A DNA stretch of 64,000 nucleotides from NCBI RefSeq assembly GCF_010389155.1, contig NC_057763.1:33152645-33216644 (forward strand), read 5' to 3'. Positions 25,546 to 44,193 of the stretch are shown one piece after another. Source of the DNA: Erigeron canadensis (taxonomy: Eukaryota > Streptophyta > Magnoliopsida > Asterales > Asteraceae). A program made the position numbers and the translations under genes. The notes under the pieces are model-generated. The model was not told where the DNA came from. It saw only the letters and a program-made list of their open reading frames with translations, and searched no databases. Position 1 is the first letter of the stretch, and each line of letters opens with the position of its first letter.

Positions 25546-26787
25546 CTTCATTTTTTTTTCTGTTATGGGTACTATAAGCCACATGACACATATCCTGGTG
25601 CTCCATATTCCTGCTAAACACATGCAACATGCGAGAGCTAAAGCTTGAAGTCATACTTGAATAATGCATAAGAGCATTCTGCCGTTCAAAAAAAATAATA
25701 ATGCATAAGAGCACCCCGCGTATGGTCATCAAGCAAGGGTTTATATTTTTGTTATTTTTTGTTATACAAACTTCATACAAGAGTTCTCTTTCTTTTGTTA
25801 TGTTAATTACACGAACACATGTTTATCTTAATAACTATTTTCTCTAGCACCCGTGTTGAATTTACTTGCACACATATATACCTTGAAGCTATAATGACAA
25901 GATTACAGATCCTTAAAAAGGATCATGCCTATGGACTGGTTGGGTAATTTATGAATTGGTTCTACGTGGTCCCACTAATGCTAATTGTGGTTACACTAGT
26001 AAATGAAATCTCAGTGCGGCGACGTCCTTCCGAGGCACCTTTGGTGCTGCATCATTAATTTTATCAGATAAGTCATACAGGTTACAGCTGTAATTACCTC
26101 TCATCTAATTGTGCGCCACGATTCGTCCTTTTGATCTGAAGCACAACAGCAGCTGCTTCATGACGATTGATAAAGCATCACTTGTGTTATCTCAACAGTT
26201 ATATTAAACATGTCATTGCCAGGGACCTTGTCGCATAAAGCTCTACTTTTGTGGAAGCCAGATTGTAACATTCATATCTTTAGCCGGTTTGCATCCTTTT
26301 ATGACCTGGTTGGGTGTTTTCTAAGATTACTATGTATAGCATTTCGATCATAGTTTCTCGGATGTTTAGTGCACTATGCTTGTGCTTTACAAGCTAATAT
26401 TTTTGTATCTGTGCATGTGCCTTCCACAGAAGCTTTAGTTGCATGCATGTCATGCCATAACAAGCAAATATCATAATACATAAAACATGAAACTGTAAAT
26501 AATACTAATCCGTTAATATCTTTTTGCACTTATTGATGAGACATAAAATGAAATTATGGTTAGCATGGCACAAAAAGCACAATCCCTAGTCTCATCACGG
26601 AAGTATAAATTACGACCAGCTTCAGATTTATCATACAGTTGTAATAAGGCCACCAAAAATTTCCTCATTGTTCCATAATTAATTTCTGATAGTCATACAG
26701 AAGCATGTACAGAAGGCTTCAGGAATAGCCTTCTTCCTATACAGAACTTCTTAGCCAAAGATTAGCCTGATAAAAGACTACACTCCT
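25546..26787. other. region between convergent genes, no gene
   Basis: The RS-rich gene and the minus-strand PrmA-like gene end towards each other here. The sequence should hold both 3' UTRs. AATAATGCATAAGAGCA is repeated at about 25660 and 25697. No further exon chain was found. Confidence 0.5.
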
Positions 26788-29636
26788 TTAGCTACCCATC
26801 TTCCTCTTGGTGCCATTTATGCAAGCCCAATCACCCATTTCAGACACAGTTATGCCTTCCAAAAGATCCGAGTAACGATCTACAACAGTTGGTACCTAAG
26901 ATAACTCAACAGTTATATGCATCTTTCGCTAATATAATAATTATATAACAATCTTCAACCCCTTAAAAGTTACCTGTTCCAAGATGATACCAGAGAGACC
27001 AACTACAGCACCAGGTTTAGCATAAGAAACAATATGATCAGCCAAATCTAGCAACGGGTTTAAAAGAATGTTAGCAATAACGACGTCATACTCCTCTCTT
27101 TTGGCAACAATTTCCAAGTCATTAAAATCCTGCTCTTCTACATTATCACTCTTCATAGCCCAGTGCCATTGGCCCGTTGACATAGGATTAATGTTACATG
27201 GAACAATCTGCAATTCCAATTTCTCGGGTCCTATGTTGTTCAAAGCAGCGTTATGACGTGCAGCTGATATGGCTTGAGGATCTATATCGAAGCCAACCGA
27301 CGAAGCTGCACCAAACTGTACCTCACAGTCAGATTTGCAAACCCATATCTAAAACAAGCAATTAAAAGAGTACCTTTAGTGCTGCAATTGCAAGAATCCC
27401 TGAACCTGTGCCATAATCCAAAACCTTTTCGCCGCCTTTGATCAAACTATGTAATAACAACATACATAACTTTGTAGTAGGATGGTCTCCAGTTCCAAAA
27501 GCTAGCCCAGGGTTTAAACTTATAATTGCTCCTTGAATGTCCTGTTGATTTCCCAATTACAATTTAAAAAGAAATTCTAATACAAAGAGGAAAACCAAGA
27601 AACCGAAGGCAACTCTGTAGACCATTATTCATGGCTTGCATACAAGGTAACTAAGTTGCCTCGAATTTTCAATCTGGGTAACACGGTCTTTCCAGACTCA
27701 TAAAAAGGTATAACACTATCAATTAAAATGACTAACTTTCATCAGTTCATGCTATTTTGGTCGTCGGGTGTTCCCCGTAATGGTCCTTTCCACATTTGCC
27801 TCAAAATTTCTAGTTACCTGCATCGAGTTACCCTTTACCCAGAGTAGAATAAATTGACAGTTTGTATTTATAGGTGAGACAAAACTATATTACTCTGAAT
27901 AAAATATGGAAGTTAGTTACGAGTGTAAGCAATTAGCTATCAGTTGACATAACTTTCTACTCACTAAAGAAGCTCTTATTGACCAATTGAATAGTGCTTG
28001 TTATAGTCCTATTAGGAAAGAATGTACTCGTATATATTAGTACCGTAGGAGTTATCCACTCGGGAACAATCCAAAGTCCTTCCATGACTTCAATGGGATG
28101 AAAAGATTCCTGCAACACAAATTATTAAGTTTATACCAAACCAAATGAGTGAAAAGACCGTTACATATATGATTATGATAATCAGCAGTATTCTGTTATA
28201 AAAAAATGCTAGAAAGCAATGTAACCCGAGCATTATCAATCCAATCAGACTGGTAACCCGTTGTAACTTTAAAAACAGGTGTTTCCTTCAAGCCTATGGA
28301 GTCAGCTGCCAATGCAATACTTTGATGCACATCATGAGATACAGCAAATATCGAACCAATCGACACCTGCAAAGTGAAACATAATCAAAAGACAACTAGT
28401 TAGCATTCCTACCGAGTACCACATTATTACAATTTTGGAAATGATTTATCATACGGTTATAGTTTATCTACCTCATCATTAGAATTGCAGCTGTCTGGTT
28501 CAACCATGCTTGTTGAAACAGCACCAAAACATAAAAGTGCTTCTGAAAACGTATCCTGATAAAACAAGATTATAACTTGCAGTCATTAAAATGAGCAATA
28601 ATCAATTGGGCATTTGAACCTTAAAGTTTCAAACTTTATACCAAAGCATTGATGATTTATTTAAGTCAAACCTTGCTGCAGATTCTATTACATTGATAGC
28701 GGTTATAATGCAGATTCTATTACACAGGTACATATGGCTAAAAACTAATTGTGTTCCATATAAGATTACTCACCTGACTTCAATATACACACGAATTTCC
28801 CTTAGAATAAACTAATACACACCTAATAGCCAAACACTTCAAACAATGTTTTGGCCTAAAAAAGCACAGTAAGTTTTATGTACTTGAAATACACACTCTG
28901 AAACACGCTTTTAACATTGTCATTAAAACATTACTCCGTGTCCCGTTTGAGTAATTTTGCACACACACACACAAATCTGCTCTCAAAGATGATACTCCGT
29001 AAAATTTAGTATATAGAAATGTTAAAGTAACCCAGTTACAAACTGACCCAAACGGCACACAAAATCGCATACTTCACATTGACTAAAAAGACACAATGAA
29101 AAAATACATTAGAGAAAGTACCAAAACATATTTAAGCATATCTTAAAGTAAAAAAGATTGAAACTTTAAGTCACCCATTTACAAAAGAAATGAACTTTAT
29201 TATCTATAAGGATTTTCGCTAACCGTTGTCCTTAAGGCTATGTTTAATATGCAAAAAATATGTTTAGACATCACGATTGATAATTATTTAATTATATCTA
29301 AGGGACAGTTATTCAGCTTATGCACAAAATATTGATTAGAAAAATCCAAAATATAGGACTTACTGCAAAATCTTGATGACATTGTATGTCAACAGATAAA
29401 TATGAACCAGTTTTTGAAGTTTCAGTTGCAGCAGAAGAAGCTGTACAGAATGTGGAACTGACTGACCTTAAATTAAGGAAATCTTTTAAATTTCTTAATG
29501 GGTTATGTTTAGTGGATCCAAGTAACTTGAAAGTTGATCCATGGGTCAGAATTGGAGGGGTATGAATTGATGAAAAGGATGTGCACACCAACTGTTTGAA
29601 GAAATGACCACGAAAAGAAGATAGTAGTGTCGACAT
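26788..29636 (-). CDS. ribosomal protein L11 methyltransferase (PrmA-like), organellar, 393 aa
   Basis: Seven exons join in phase on the minus strand: 29636-29364, 28555-28472, 28366-28226, 28109-28044, 27541-27374, 27315-26974 and 26895-26788. PrmA uses S-adenosylmethionine to methylate ribosomal protein L11. The SAM-binding block [11 protein letters not shown] is at residues 228-238, the acidic ribose-binding segment GFDIDP at 252-257, the substrate-loop motif ANIL at about 325-328, and the conserved FGTGDHPTT at 203-211. Residues 1-80 are rich in Ser/Thr/Arg with few acids, like a plastid or mitochondrial transit peptide, so an organellar ribosome is the likely target (inference). The length fits plant members. 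Every junction obeys GT-AG and no break is seen. Confidence 0.93.
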
Positions 29637-31071
29637 GTTTTTGGTTTGATATTTTTGAAATGGCGGGGGTGTTTAGGATTGGCTTTTACTTTAAGGTTTT
29701 ACTGGACTAGTGTACGTACATGAAACGTTAAGTAATAATGTGTTTGTTTGTAACAAAAAAAAAGGTTAAGTAATTATGTTGAAAAGTAATTATGTTAAAG
29801 TGAAAAAGATAAATAACTGAACTCTATGTCTCTATATCCACCAGCGATGATAATGTTATATCATTATTAGAAAAATATTCAATAATTTTATTTTAATTAT
29901 ATATAATACATAGATAAGTAACGTAAACTACGTTATTAGTGGCAAAGTCACATTAGACGCAGTCACGCAGAGTGAGCCACGACCCACTCGGATATACTAT
30001 TGACATCAATATCGATATTGATCTTATATAGGGATTCATTATTCATACCAATTTTTTTCATTAGATACACCAGACCAAAATAAGCAAAGTCAAATACTAT
30101 ACGCTAGTAATTATGATGTATCTTTTCTTTTCTATTTTATTTGTAAATAAAATATTATATAAGTAATGATTATTTAATCATGATTACATTTCTTCTTCTT
30201 TTTTTTTTCTTTTTCCTTTAAGTTTTTTTAAATCTACTTTAATTACTAATCTCTAATTAAAAACATACACAAATTCAAAAATACAAAAACTTTAAAAATT
30301 GGATTACGAAATTGTTTTCATTCTGTCTAGGTTACAGGTAGGTTGTAGTCATGTAGTCGTTTAGCTATTGTAATGTTGCAATTAGCCAGTTATATGCCTA
30401 CGGTTTATAAATAAAATGATGAAGTTTCACTATCATTCAACTACTGTTCAGGTTAAAAATAGAATATAATTCGGCCTGCTAACTCATTCCTAGAATCCTA
30501 GATCAACTGTGTTAAGTTCAATAAGACAGTTGTTTGAAGTTAATGTGAAATGATGTTTATGCCATTAAGTTCTTCAAAGTATTTGAGGATAAAAAAATCA
30601 GATAACAGATCATAATGTGTAATATAACTTAACATTAAATCATATATGGATGACTAAAGTATGCAAGTGTTTATACATAAAATAAATTACTAATTAATTG
30701 TTGCACATTGTACAACATAATATGTACATTATGTCAATTTTGTATTCTATATGAAAAGTTGAGTTGACAATGGTTCAAACAAGATCAATTTAAATGGAAC
30801 ACACAATGCCACAATTTGAGCAAAAATTTCAAATTGGCAATTTTATGGTAGCATAATGGCAAATCCATAATTCCAATGTGATATTGTACAACCGAAGCAG
30901 AATGTTTACAACCCGCAAAAACTTGGGATGTAAGCTCCACTCAGGCAAAAGTACTGTGAAAACAATTTACAGATTACTCAAAAAGGTATGTACATTTGAA
31001 TAAATTAATCGCTAACAAACTTAAAATGCACGACGAAAGTCATTGTGTCAATCTGCAAAATTCAAGATCTC
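29637..31071. other. intergenic, nothing recognised
   Basis: The stretch holds the promoter of the PrmA-like gene at its left end and the 3' flank of the kinase gene at its right end. It is AT-rich with poly-A/T runs. No additional exon or element end was identified. Confidence 0.5.
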
Positions 31072-37593
<6,522 letters not shown>

Positions 37594-38445
37594 CTTCACT
37601 CAAAGATTAATCGACCCTTTATGCACACAAAAAAATAAAATAAAAAATCAATACTTCAATTACATTCCTCAATTTCCACTTAAATAGCAACAACCTCTCT
37701 GAATTTCATGTCAATTCGTTGCAACTTTCATTTAAAAAAACAAAATTTTATAAAAAAAATAGTCCATAATTCACATACCCAGAAGCTAAAATCAAACAAC
37801 AGAGCAATAAAGTTTGAAACTTTAAACAATGGGGATGATAATGAGGCATGATTATATAAAGTTAAAGATAATAAAATGACATTTGAACTATAAAATATAA
37901 AAAACTTGAAAAACAATGTTTATACAAAATGAAAGTGAAAGTAAAGAAAGCAAGTACCTTGATTACTTGGGGTTTCTTCTTTATGCAGAATTAAATAAGG
38001 GTTTGTGAAATTTCATTCAAAAGGTGTGTTTTTAATTCTAAAAAAAATATAGAAAAGAAAATAAATTGTCTTTTTAATTCCTGAAATTAATTGGAAAAAA
38101 TTATTTTATTATTTGTATTTTGTGTACAAAAGGCTGTCTGTGCACCCTAAGCTAAAACCCCTGTATAGAGAAATTATACAGAGCAAGAGAGTAGTGGAAA
38201 TATTTGTTTAAAAATTAAAATAAAATAAAAAAATATTTTTGGAATAAATGTATACTTAGGTACAAGTAGTAGAAAAGTGTTGGGTGATAATTAATTGACG
38301 TCAGCGAGACGTAAAAAAATAAAAAATAGATTATTAGTTTTAAAGAGTAAAAGGCCTGGGCCTGGTCTTGGGTATGGATTTTATAAAGTGGAATGGTTTT
38401 GGGCTTATACACTTGTATATATGTTGGGCTTTATGCTAATATATG
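37594..38445. promoter_or_regulatory. upstream region of the MAP4K gene
   Basis: This is AT-rich sequence 5' of the kinase start codon. GTACCTTGATTACTTGG near 37955 would be a splice donor on the minus strand (CAAG|GTACTTGC), so a 5' UTR intron is possible. No other gene is visible. Confidence 0.35.
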
Positions 38446-38650
38446 CTCCGTTTATTAAAAGGGGAAGGGAATATGAGGCTGTTAGGCACTTAAGTTGGGT
38501 GAAAAACCCCTCACATACCTTTTTTTAAATCATAAAAATTATGGGGGGCAAAGCATTTATTTAAAATATTAAAATATTGGTATGTGAGGGGTTTTCACCC
38601 AAGTTGAATGCATAACAGCCCCATACTCACTTTTCTCTTATTAAAAACAC
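38446..38650. repeat. foldback repeat with about 70-bp arms (MITE-like)
   Basis: The left arm at about 38450-38520 reads TTTATTAAAAGGGG...GTTGGGTGAAAAACCCCTCACATACC. The right arm at about 38579-38648 is its imperfect reverse complement. The loop is about 58 bp and AT-rich. The inner 27 bases differ by only one base, while the outer part is more diverged. No target duplication was resolved. Confidence 0.75.
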
Positions 38651-39833
38651 ATAGTTCATAGTTTCATACTCACGGTTCTAGTTTGTATCTAAGCAGCCAT
38701 GTCGTTTTAGTTGAATAATAACTACCCCGATTTGCAACAAAGACATGTATAATAGAAAAGTCTCTCAAGTTGTTGCGTAAGTTAAAAATAATCTCTCAAC
38801 TTGCGAAATTTGAAATTATATATAGGAAATATTAAAATTTTACTGTAGCTTACCAAAATTTAAATATATGGAACTGTTTGGCAAAATTTATTGTAAAAGG
38901 TTGATGGATTCTTTGAGACACCAAATCCTGCATATTGGTCAGCTTTAATATGTTGCAAAAGGTTAAATTCTGATAATTGGTCATCAGCTTGCAAGAAATT
39001 TGCATATTGCAGCATCATGATGCGATATTAATTTATTGATTATTTTGAGGATATCTAATAAATTAATGATTACAACGTGACATCGATTTAGATTTTTGGC
39101 TAGCTAAAACTAATTACATAAAATCCAAACAAAATACGTCCTGAAATGCGGGATATGTGAAAGGCAATAAATTAAGGGACATCATACGTACAGCGGCTGT
39201 ACGTATGATAGGTACAGCCAAGTTGAAAATCAAGGGACATTTTTGATACATATATAAATTGAAGGATAAAAGTGTAAAATCAGAAGGCATGTTTGTGAGT
39301 GTAGTACCTAAGCTTGGGTACAATTTGCTGTACCCATCATTTTCCCATAAATTAAACATATAAATATGTTCAAACTTACAACCTTATGTTGACGAGGCCT
39401 AAAATGAATTATGTTTATTAGCACAAAAATTAGTAATTTTCTTCTTTCTATTTTAGAATCATACTTTTTTGTATTTCAAAATAGGTGAACAACACCAACT
39501 AAAAGAGCCCAATTCATATCATTCGTTTTAACATTAACGATATGAGATGCCTTGTTAATTGGGCATTGCTCTTTATGTTTAAACATCTTAGATAAAACAT
39601 ATATAGTATATATAGTATTTAAATTAAATGTAAATTCTTGTAATTGTACTTTCTCATTTGTTTTTAATCGTCGTGGGATATCATAGTATATATAGTATAG
39701 CACGCCTAAGTTGAACACAAACATTTTTTAACCTCTTAATTTTAGCACACCTTTGATGAATATATTCATACATATATCATACATACTTTTTACAATATAA
39801 AAAAAAGAAGCAGCCACTATTAATAGATGGTTG
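38651..39833. other. intergenic region with a palindrome
   Basis: No gene is seen. The main feature is a 29-base perfect palindrome at 39181-39209, listed separately. Near 39640 and 39690 the string ATATAGTATATATAGTAT is repeated. Confidence 0.5.
39181..39209. repeat. perfect 29-bp palindrome
   Basis: ATCATACGTACAGC and its exact reverse complement are separated by a single G. A related string GGTACAG follows at once and GCTGTACCC occurs near 39329, so it may be the middle or junction of a small inverted-repeat element. Confidence 0.85.
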
Positions 39834-39840
39834 TATATAA
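39834..39840 (+). promoter_or_regulatory. TATA box of the GGPPS small-subunit gene
   Basis: TATATAA lies 64 bp upstream of the start codon at 39904, leaving about 35 bp for a short 5' UTR if transcription starts about 30 bp downstream. This is the clearest TATA box in the window. Confidence 0.6.
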
Positions 39841-39903
39841 GCAGCATTCCATCTGTGAATATCCACAACTTTTGCGTCTTCTCAATCTCATTATCGATCT
39901 ACA

Positions 39904-40767
39904 ATGGCCGGAGCTCATATTTCACTTTCGAAAATTAATCTCAGCCGTCCATCTACCTTTGCAGCCTCATCAGCTTACGGTAGACGCCCAATCATCGCTA
40001 GTGTGACCCAAAACCTATCTTACTTGGATTCCATACATTACGATATCGACTCCAACCTGAAAAAGGCCATACCAAGCCATGGGCCCATATCCGTCCTCGA
40101 GCCAATGCACCACTTGACATTCACACCACCCAAAAGCAATGCATCCGCTTTGTGCATCGCTGCTTGTGAGCTAGTTGGTGGCGACCGAGATGATGCTATT
40201 GTGGCAGCGTCATCAATTCACCTTATGCATGCAGCTATACACTCACGTGAGCATCTGTTATTAACTGGCCGAGTTAAGACCAAGCTAGAACCTGAACCCA
40301 AAATCCCATACAAGTTTGGCTCAGATATCGAGCTTCTCACTGGTAATGGAATAATGTCATTTGGGTTCGAGTTGCTAGCAGGGTCTAAAAACCTGACAAG
40401 TAAAAATTCTAATAAAATATTAAGAGTTATTATAGAGATCACCCGAGCAATAGGTAGTCAAGGGATGGTCCATGATCAAGATTACGAAACCGAATATGAC
40501 CAACCACCATCACGACAACTACATGGATGTGGGGCCATGTGTGGAGCCATATTGGGAGGTGGGAATGAAGAGGAAATTGAGAGGTTGAAAAGATATGGAG
40601 TATATGTTGGTAAGATACAAGGGTTGTTAAGTGGAATTGGACGAAATGATGGGGGTAAGATGCAATTGGCTAAAAAATGGAGGGCTTTAGCGATGAAAGA
40701 GTTGGAATATTTTGATAGTGAAAAGGTTGAACATATAATATCCAGCTTTGTAAAATTTCATTATTAA
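39904..40767 (+). CDS. SSU-I: geranylgeranyl diphosphate synthase small subunit, type I, 287 aa
   Basis: A single-exon gene related to trans-prenyltransferases. Both CxxxC motifs of the small subunits are present, CIAAC at residues 84-88 and CGAMC at 209-213; these cysteine motifs are needed to bind a catalytic large subunit. The first Asp-rich motif of active synthases is replaced by the AAIHSREHL region (110-118), and no second DDxxD is seen, so the protein should be catalytically inactive. Type I small subunits lack both Asp motifs, whereas type II keep the first. In other plants, pairing with GGPP or GPP synthase shifts the product towards geranyl diphosphate for monoterpenes. Residues 1-35 are rich in Ser/Arg and fit a plastid transit peptide. 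Neighbouring genes are unrelated. Confidence 0.92.
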   Translation: MAGAHISLSKINLSRPSTFAASSAYGRRPIIASVTQNLSYLDSIHYDIDSNLKKAIPSHGPISVLEPMHHLTFTPPKSNASALCIAACELVGGDRDDAIVAASSIHLMHAAIHSREHLLLTGRVKTKLEPEPKIPYKFGSDIELLTGNGIMSFGFELLAGSKNLTSKNSNKILRVIIEITRAIGSQGMVHDQDYETEYDQPPSRQLHGCGAMCGAILGGGNEEEIERLKRYGVYVGKIQGLLSGIGRNDGGKMQLAKKWRALAMKELEYFDSEKVEHIISSFVKFHY

Positions 40768-41302
40768 CATTAGAAATCATGCATAACCTTTAAGCATAAC
40801 ACAATAGATCAAAAGTTCATAATATGATAATAATGTAAGAGTATAGTTTTCTTTTTAATAAGGTATATATTTTCTTTTTTATATTTTATTTTATGATCAC
40901 TGGCAGATGTAAATTGTTTTTTCACGGGTTCAGGCCTAGAAATATCTATGAATTTTTTACCGAGGTAGGCCAAGAGTTATTATCTACGGAAAATGGACGG
41001 GTTATGTAGTGCCGTAGACAGAGAATGCATTTGTAAAGAAGTTCATTTATGATCTCTCATGACTGTACGTTATTATAAGCTCATTAATATCAATTATCAT
41101 TGATTGAATAACAGTGAGTCATCGCGTGATATTTAAGTTCTTGTTTGGGTTGATTGATGCTTTATATTCTACACAAGATTTTTTTACCTTACTTCGTTTA
41201 AGGAGTATTATAAACATATGCTGTTTGGTAAAATGAATTTATATATACTCATGGCATATATTTTGCCAATTTTGATGCATGTAATTGAAAAATAAGTTAT
41301 TA
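40768..41302. other. 3' flank of GGPPS small subunit, no other gene
   Basis: AT-rich, with AATAAG near 40857 as a possible polyadenylation signal. No exon or element boundary was recognised up to 41303. Confidence 0.4.
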
Positions 41303-42350
41303 CTAGCTTAAGCACCCGGGTGATACCCGGGTTATATTTAGTTAATTGGTTAAATATAAAAAATACAACAATATAGTTAATTATGTAATTACATACCCCT
41401 ATAAGTTATTGCAATATATAAAAAAATAAATTAAAAAAGTCATATCCAAAATAAAACATGATACTAATATCAAATTGAATCAAAAATACAATCAAATAAT
41501 GAAAGGATTAAAACATTTCGACGTGTTAAGGTCTCCAAATCTAGTTTGAAAACCATCAACGCGTTTTTGTCAAAATAATTTTGTTTTTTCTTTGAAATCG
41601 GCCAAATTTTCAAATATGGAAACATGATTAGTAGAAAGACAACTCTTTCTTGTCCAATTTGAAGGATCTAGGATATACCACAATTGTTAAAACCCATATA
41701 ACCCGAAATCCAATTAACCCGATCAAATAAGTCAATTATTCAATGGCACCTAAATAAACTAAAAAAATTGTAATAGAAACACAACTAAAATTTATAGTAG
41801 TGAAAAATGCTTAGAGAAAGAATAACATAAAGTTTAATAATAAATAACCAATGATAAATAATTAATAAGCGGAAGTGTGTATAAATAGAAAACAAAATAT
41901 TATATAAAAGAAAAAATATCCCTATCCCTATTATAAATAACTTGATGAAATTGATGTTCATCGTTTAAAATGAATGGTGATAAATGCCAACAATTTAAAT
42001 AACCATAACTAATCTTTTATATAAATAAAGTAAGATTGTAATGATATAATATTTTTATAAAAAAATTTTATTTGGCATCATTAGACTTTTTCTTATTAGT
42101 TATGTATTTTTTATCTAATTAATTTATGACATCATCTTTTGAATTTAAATTTTTAGTCCCTTCATTTGAAAGTTTTTAAATCTTTCAACCCTAATGTAAT
42201 ATAAGTCTAATGTATAATAACATTGCTTACTTGCCTCTAAAATATAGACATTTTTACTTACGGTTTTTTTTATATTTCATTATGATAATAAACATGTATT
42301 TACGAAACTTGTTTAAAAATACCCGGGTTAAACCCGGGATAATTAGCTAG
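41303..42350. mobile_element. element with two inverted Helitron-3'-like ends
   Basis: The left edge on the minus strand is a CCCGGG-stem hairpin (CCCGGGTATCACCCGGG), eight bases, then CTAG before a T. The right edge on the plus strand is CCCGGGTTAAACCCGGG, eight bases, then CTAG before a T. The outermost 35 bp are imperfect inverted repeats (ACTAGCTTA / ACTAGCTAA). Each edge alone looks like a Helitron 3' terminus. Together they face outward 1,048 bp apart with AT-rich, non-coding DNA between. It could be two abutting Helitrons or one foldback element. Confidence 0.6.
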
Positions 42351-43778
42351 TTTATAATATGTTAGAAAAAATTGGAGAATAAATAGGAAAAAGCAATGAT
42401 GGAAGAATATGTTCTACTGCCTTAGAAGTTGTTTGAATAATTAATTCAATTTTATTAATAACCGATATGACATCATAAAAAGATTTTTTAACAATAAATT
42501 AATGAATGAAAAGATTATACCTGTGCCAAGTCAGATTTTATTTAGCTATTATATTTAAAAAAAGATGGTTTAGCTTATAATGAGTCTCTAGATCGGCTTT
42601 TCAAACAAAGTTATATGAGAGAATTGCTTTACTTATAAAATCAAATGTGCTTTTCTTATATACCAGACACAATGTTACGGGGCTGTTAAGTATATACGAG
42701 CATGGTACTGGTGTAATGTGGCCGCGGTGGAGAGGTAGTGGTCTAGTGGTATCAGTGACGGTATTATTGGTGGTGTTGTTGTCAAGTGGTGAAGGTTGAT
42801 GCAAAGGGCTTAAAGTGTTAATTATTAAAATATGGGTTTAGGGTGTATTTTAATTCATTAAGAGCAAATTTGGTAATTTATAAAAACTTTTTCCATAGTG
42901 GATGTTTATTAAGGGCAATTTTGGATTTTCGTATGTAACATTTGAGTAACACTTTCTATTGTGAATAATTTTTATAAAAGAGTATAAATATGCGGATGGA
43001 TTCCCTCAAGTTAACTCTAACATGTTAAAGTAATCTTGACCATTGAATTAAAATAAATGACCAAGATTCAAATATGACAATTAATTTTCTTTCAAGGGTT
43101 AAGATATCAATTAACTTGACGAAATCTTCACTCATATATATGAAAGGGCTATTTAATGCACTAACCCATTAATTCTAAAGTTTGTCTTATGTTATATAGG
43201 TACAAACTTTAATTATGTGTTACGTTTCATCTATACTTCTATATAAAAATTATAATCGTTAAAAGTTAAGAAAAATGAGAGTTGATCAAACATCCTTGAT
43301 ATATTAAATCATCACTATCAAGATTTTATGCATACCTTCGCGGTTTTCAAGTTATTTGGCTCTCTTTAGTTACAGCGTTGAGGGAGAAGATGGAGAGAAC
43401 TCAATCATTTGTTTTTTTTTTATAAATGTTTGGGTAATGTTAAAAGGTAATGAAGGAAGAAAAGAAGAATAAGAAAGGGAGAACAAAATGAGGAGGTATT
43501 TTTTCTTATAAAAGTTGAAAATAAGGTTAAAAATTATAGAGTCTAGAGTAGAGATGGTAATGGATAATGATAAATATGCCTAAAAGTTTGTTTAATGCAT
43601 TCAAGTTTTGACAAATGAATTTCGTATCCTCTCTTTAATAACTTTTACCATTAAATTTGTTATCTGTCAATCTCGCATACTTTTAGGCCCGTATTTTAGG
43701 TAATATTAATCATTTTCCAATCTGAAATCCAAAAGTCCCGGAGTGTTTTCATAGTATTTCTCATTGGATACGTCCTAA
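42351..43778. other. intergenic, nothing recognised
   Basis: AT-rich sequence without exons. A minus-strand frame at 42601-42804 is short and shows no family resemblance. Confidence 0.5.
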
Positions 43779-44193
43779 TCTATACTCCCTATATAAACAA
43801 AGTAACCCCCTCCCAAATTAAACACTCTACCTTTAAAATCCCTATTTTACCCTTTTCATTTACACTACCACCAAAACCTTTTACTCCTAAATCTATATCT
43901 ATATTATATTAATAAACAAACTACCCTTAATTTTCAACACATTCCTAACTCACACAACCCAATATATTCTTAAAATATTTTACACCCATATTTTTTTCAA
44001 ACTATCTATCTCATTTATTAATTAATTTAAATATTTCCACCTAATCTCTTTATAATATTTTTAATAAAGTTATTTACAAAATATACATCTCTTAACCATA
44101 AAATAACTACACTATTATTTACATCTATTATTTTTAGATTAATAATCGCATTGTTACCACTACCGCCACTGCATTGTGCGGGTACCCATCTCG
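43779..44193 (+). mobile_element. Helitron-like element, copy C
   Basis: It starts TCTATACTCCCTATATAAAC after an A and ends TACCGCCACTGCATTGTGCGGGTACCCATCTCG before a T, which parallels copies A and B. A second TC start (TCTATATTATATTAATAAAC) lies at about 43898 and matches copies A and B better, so one copy may be nested in, or truncated by, another. Confidence 0.55.
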
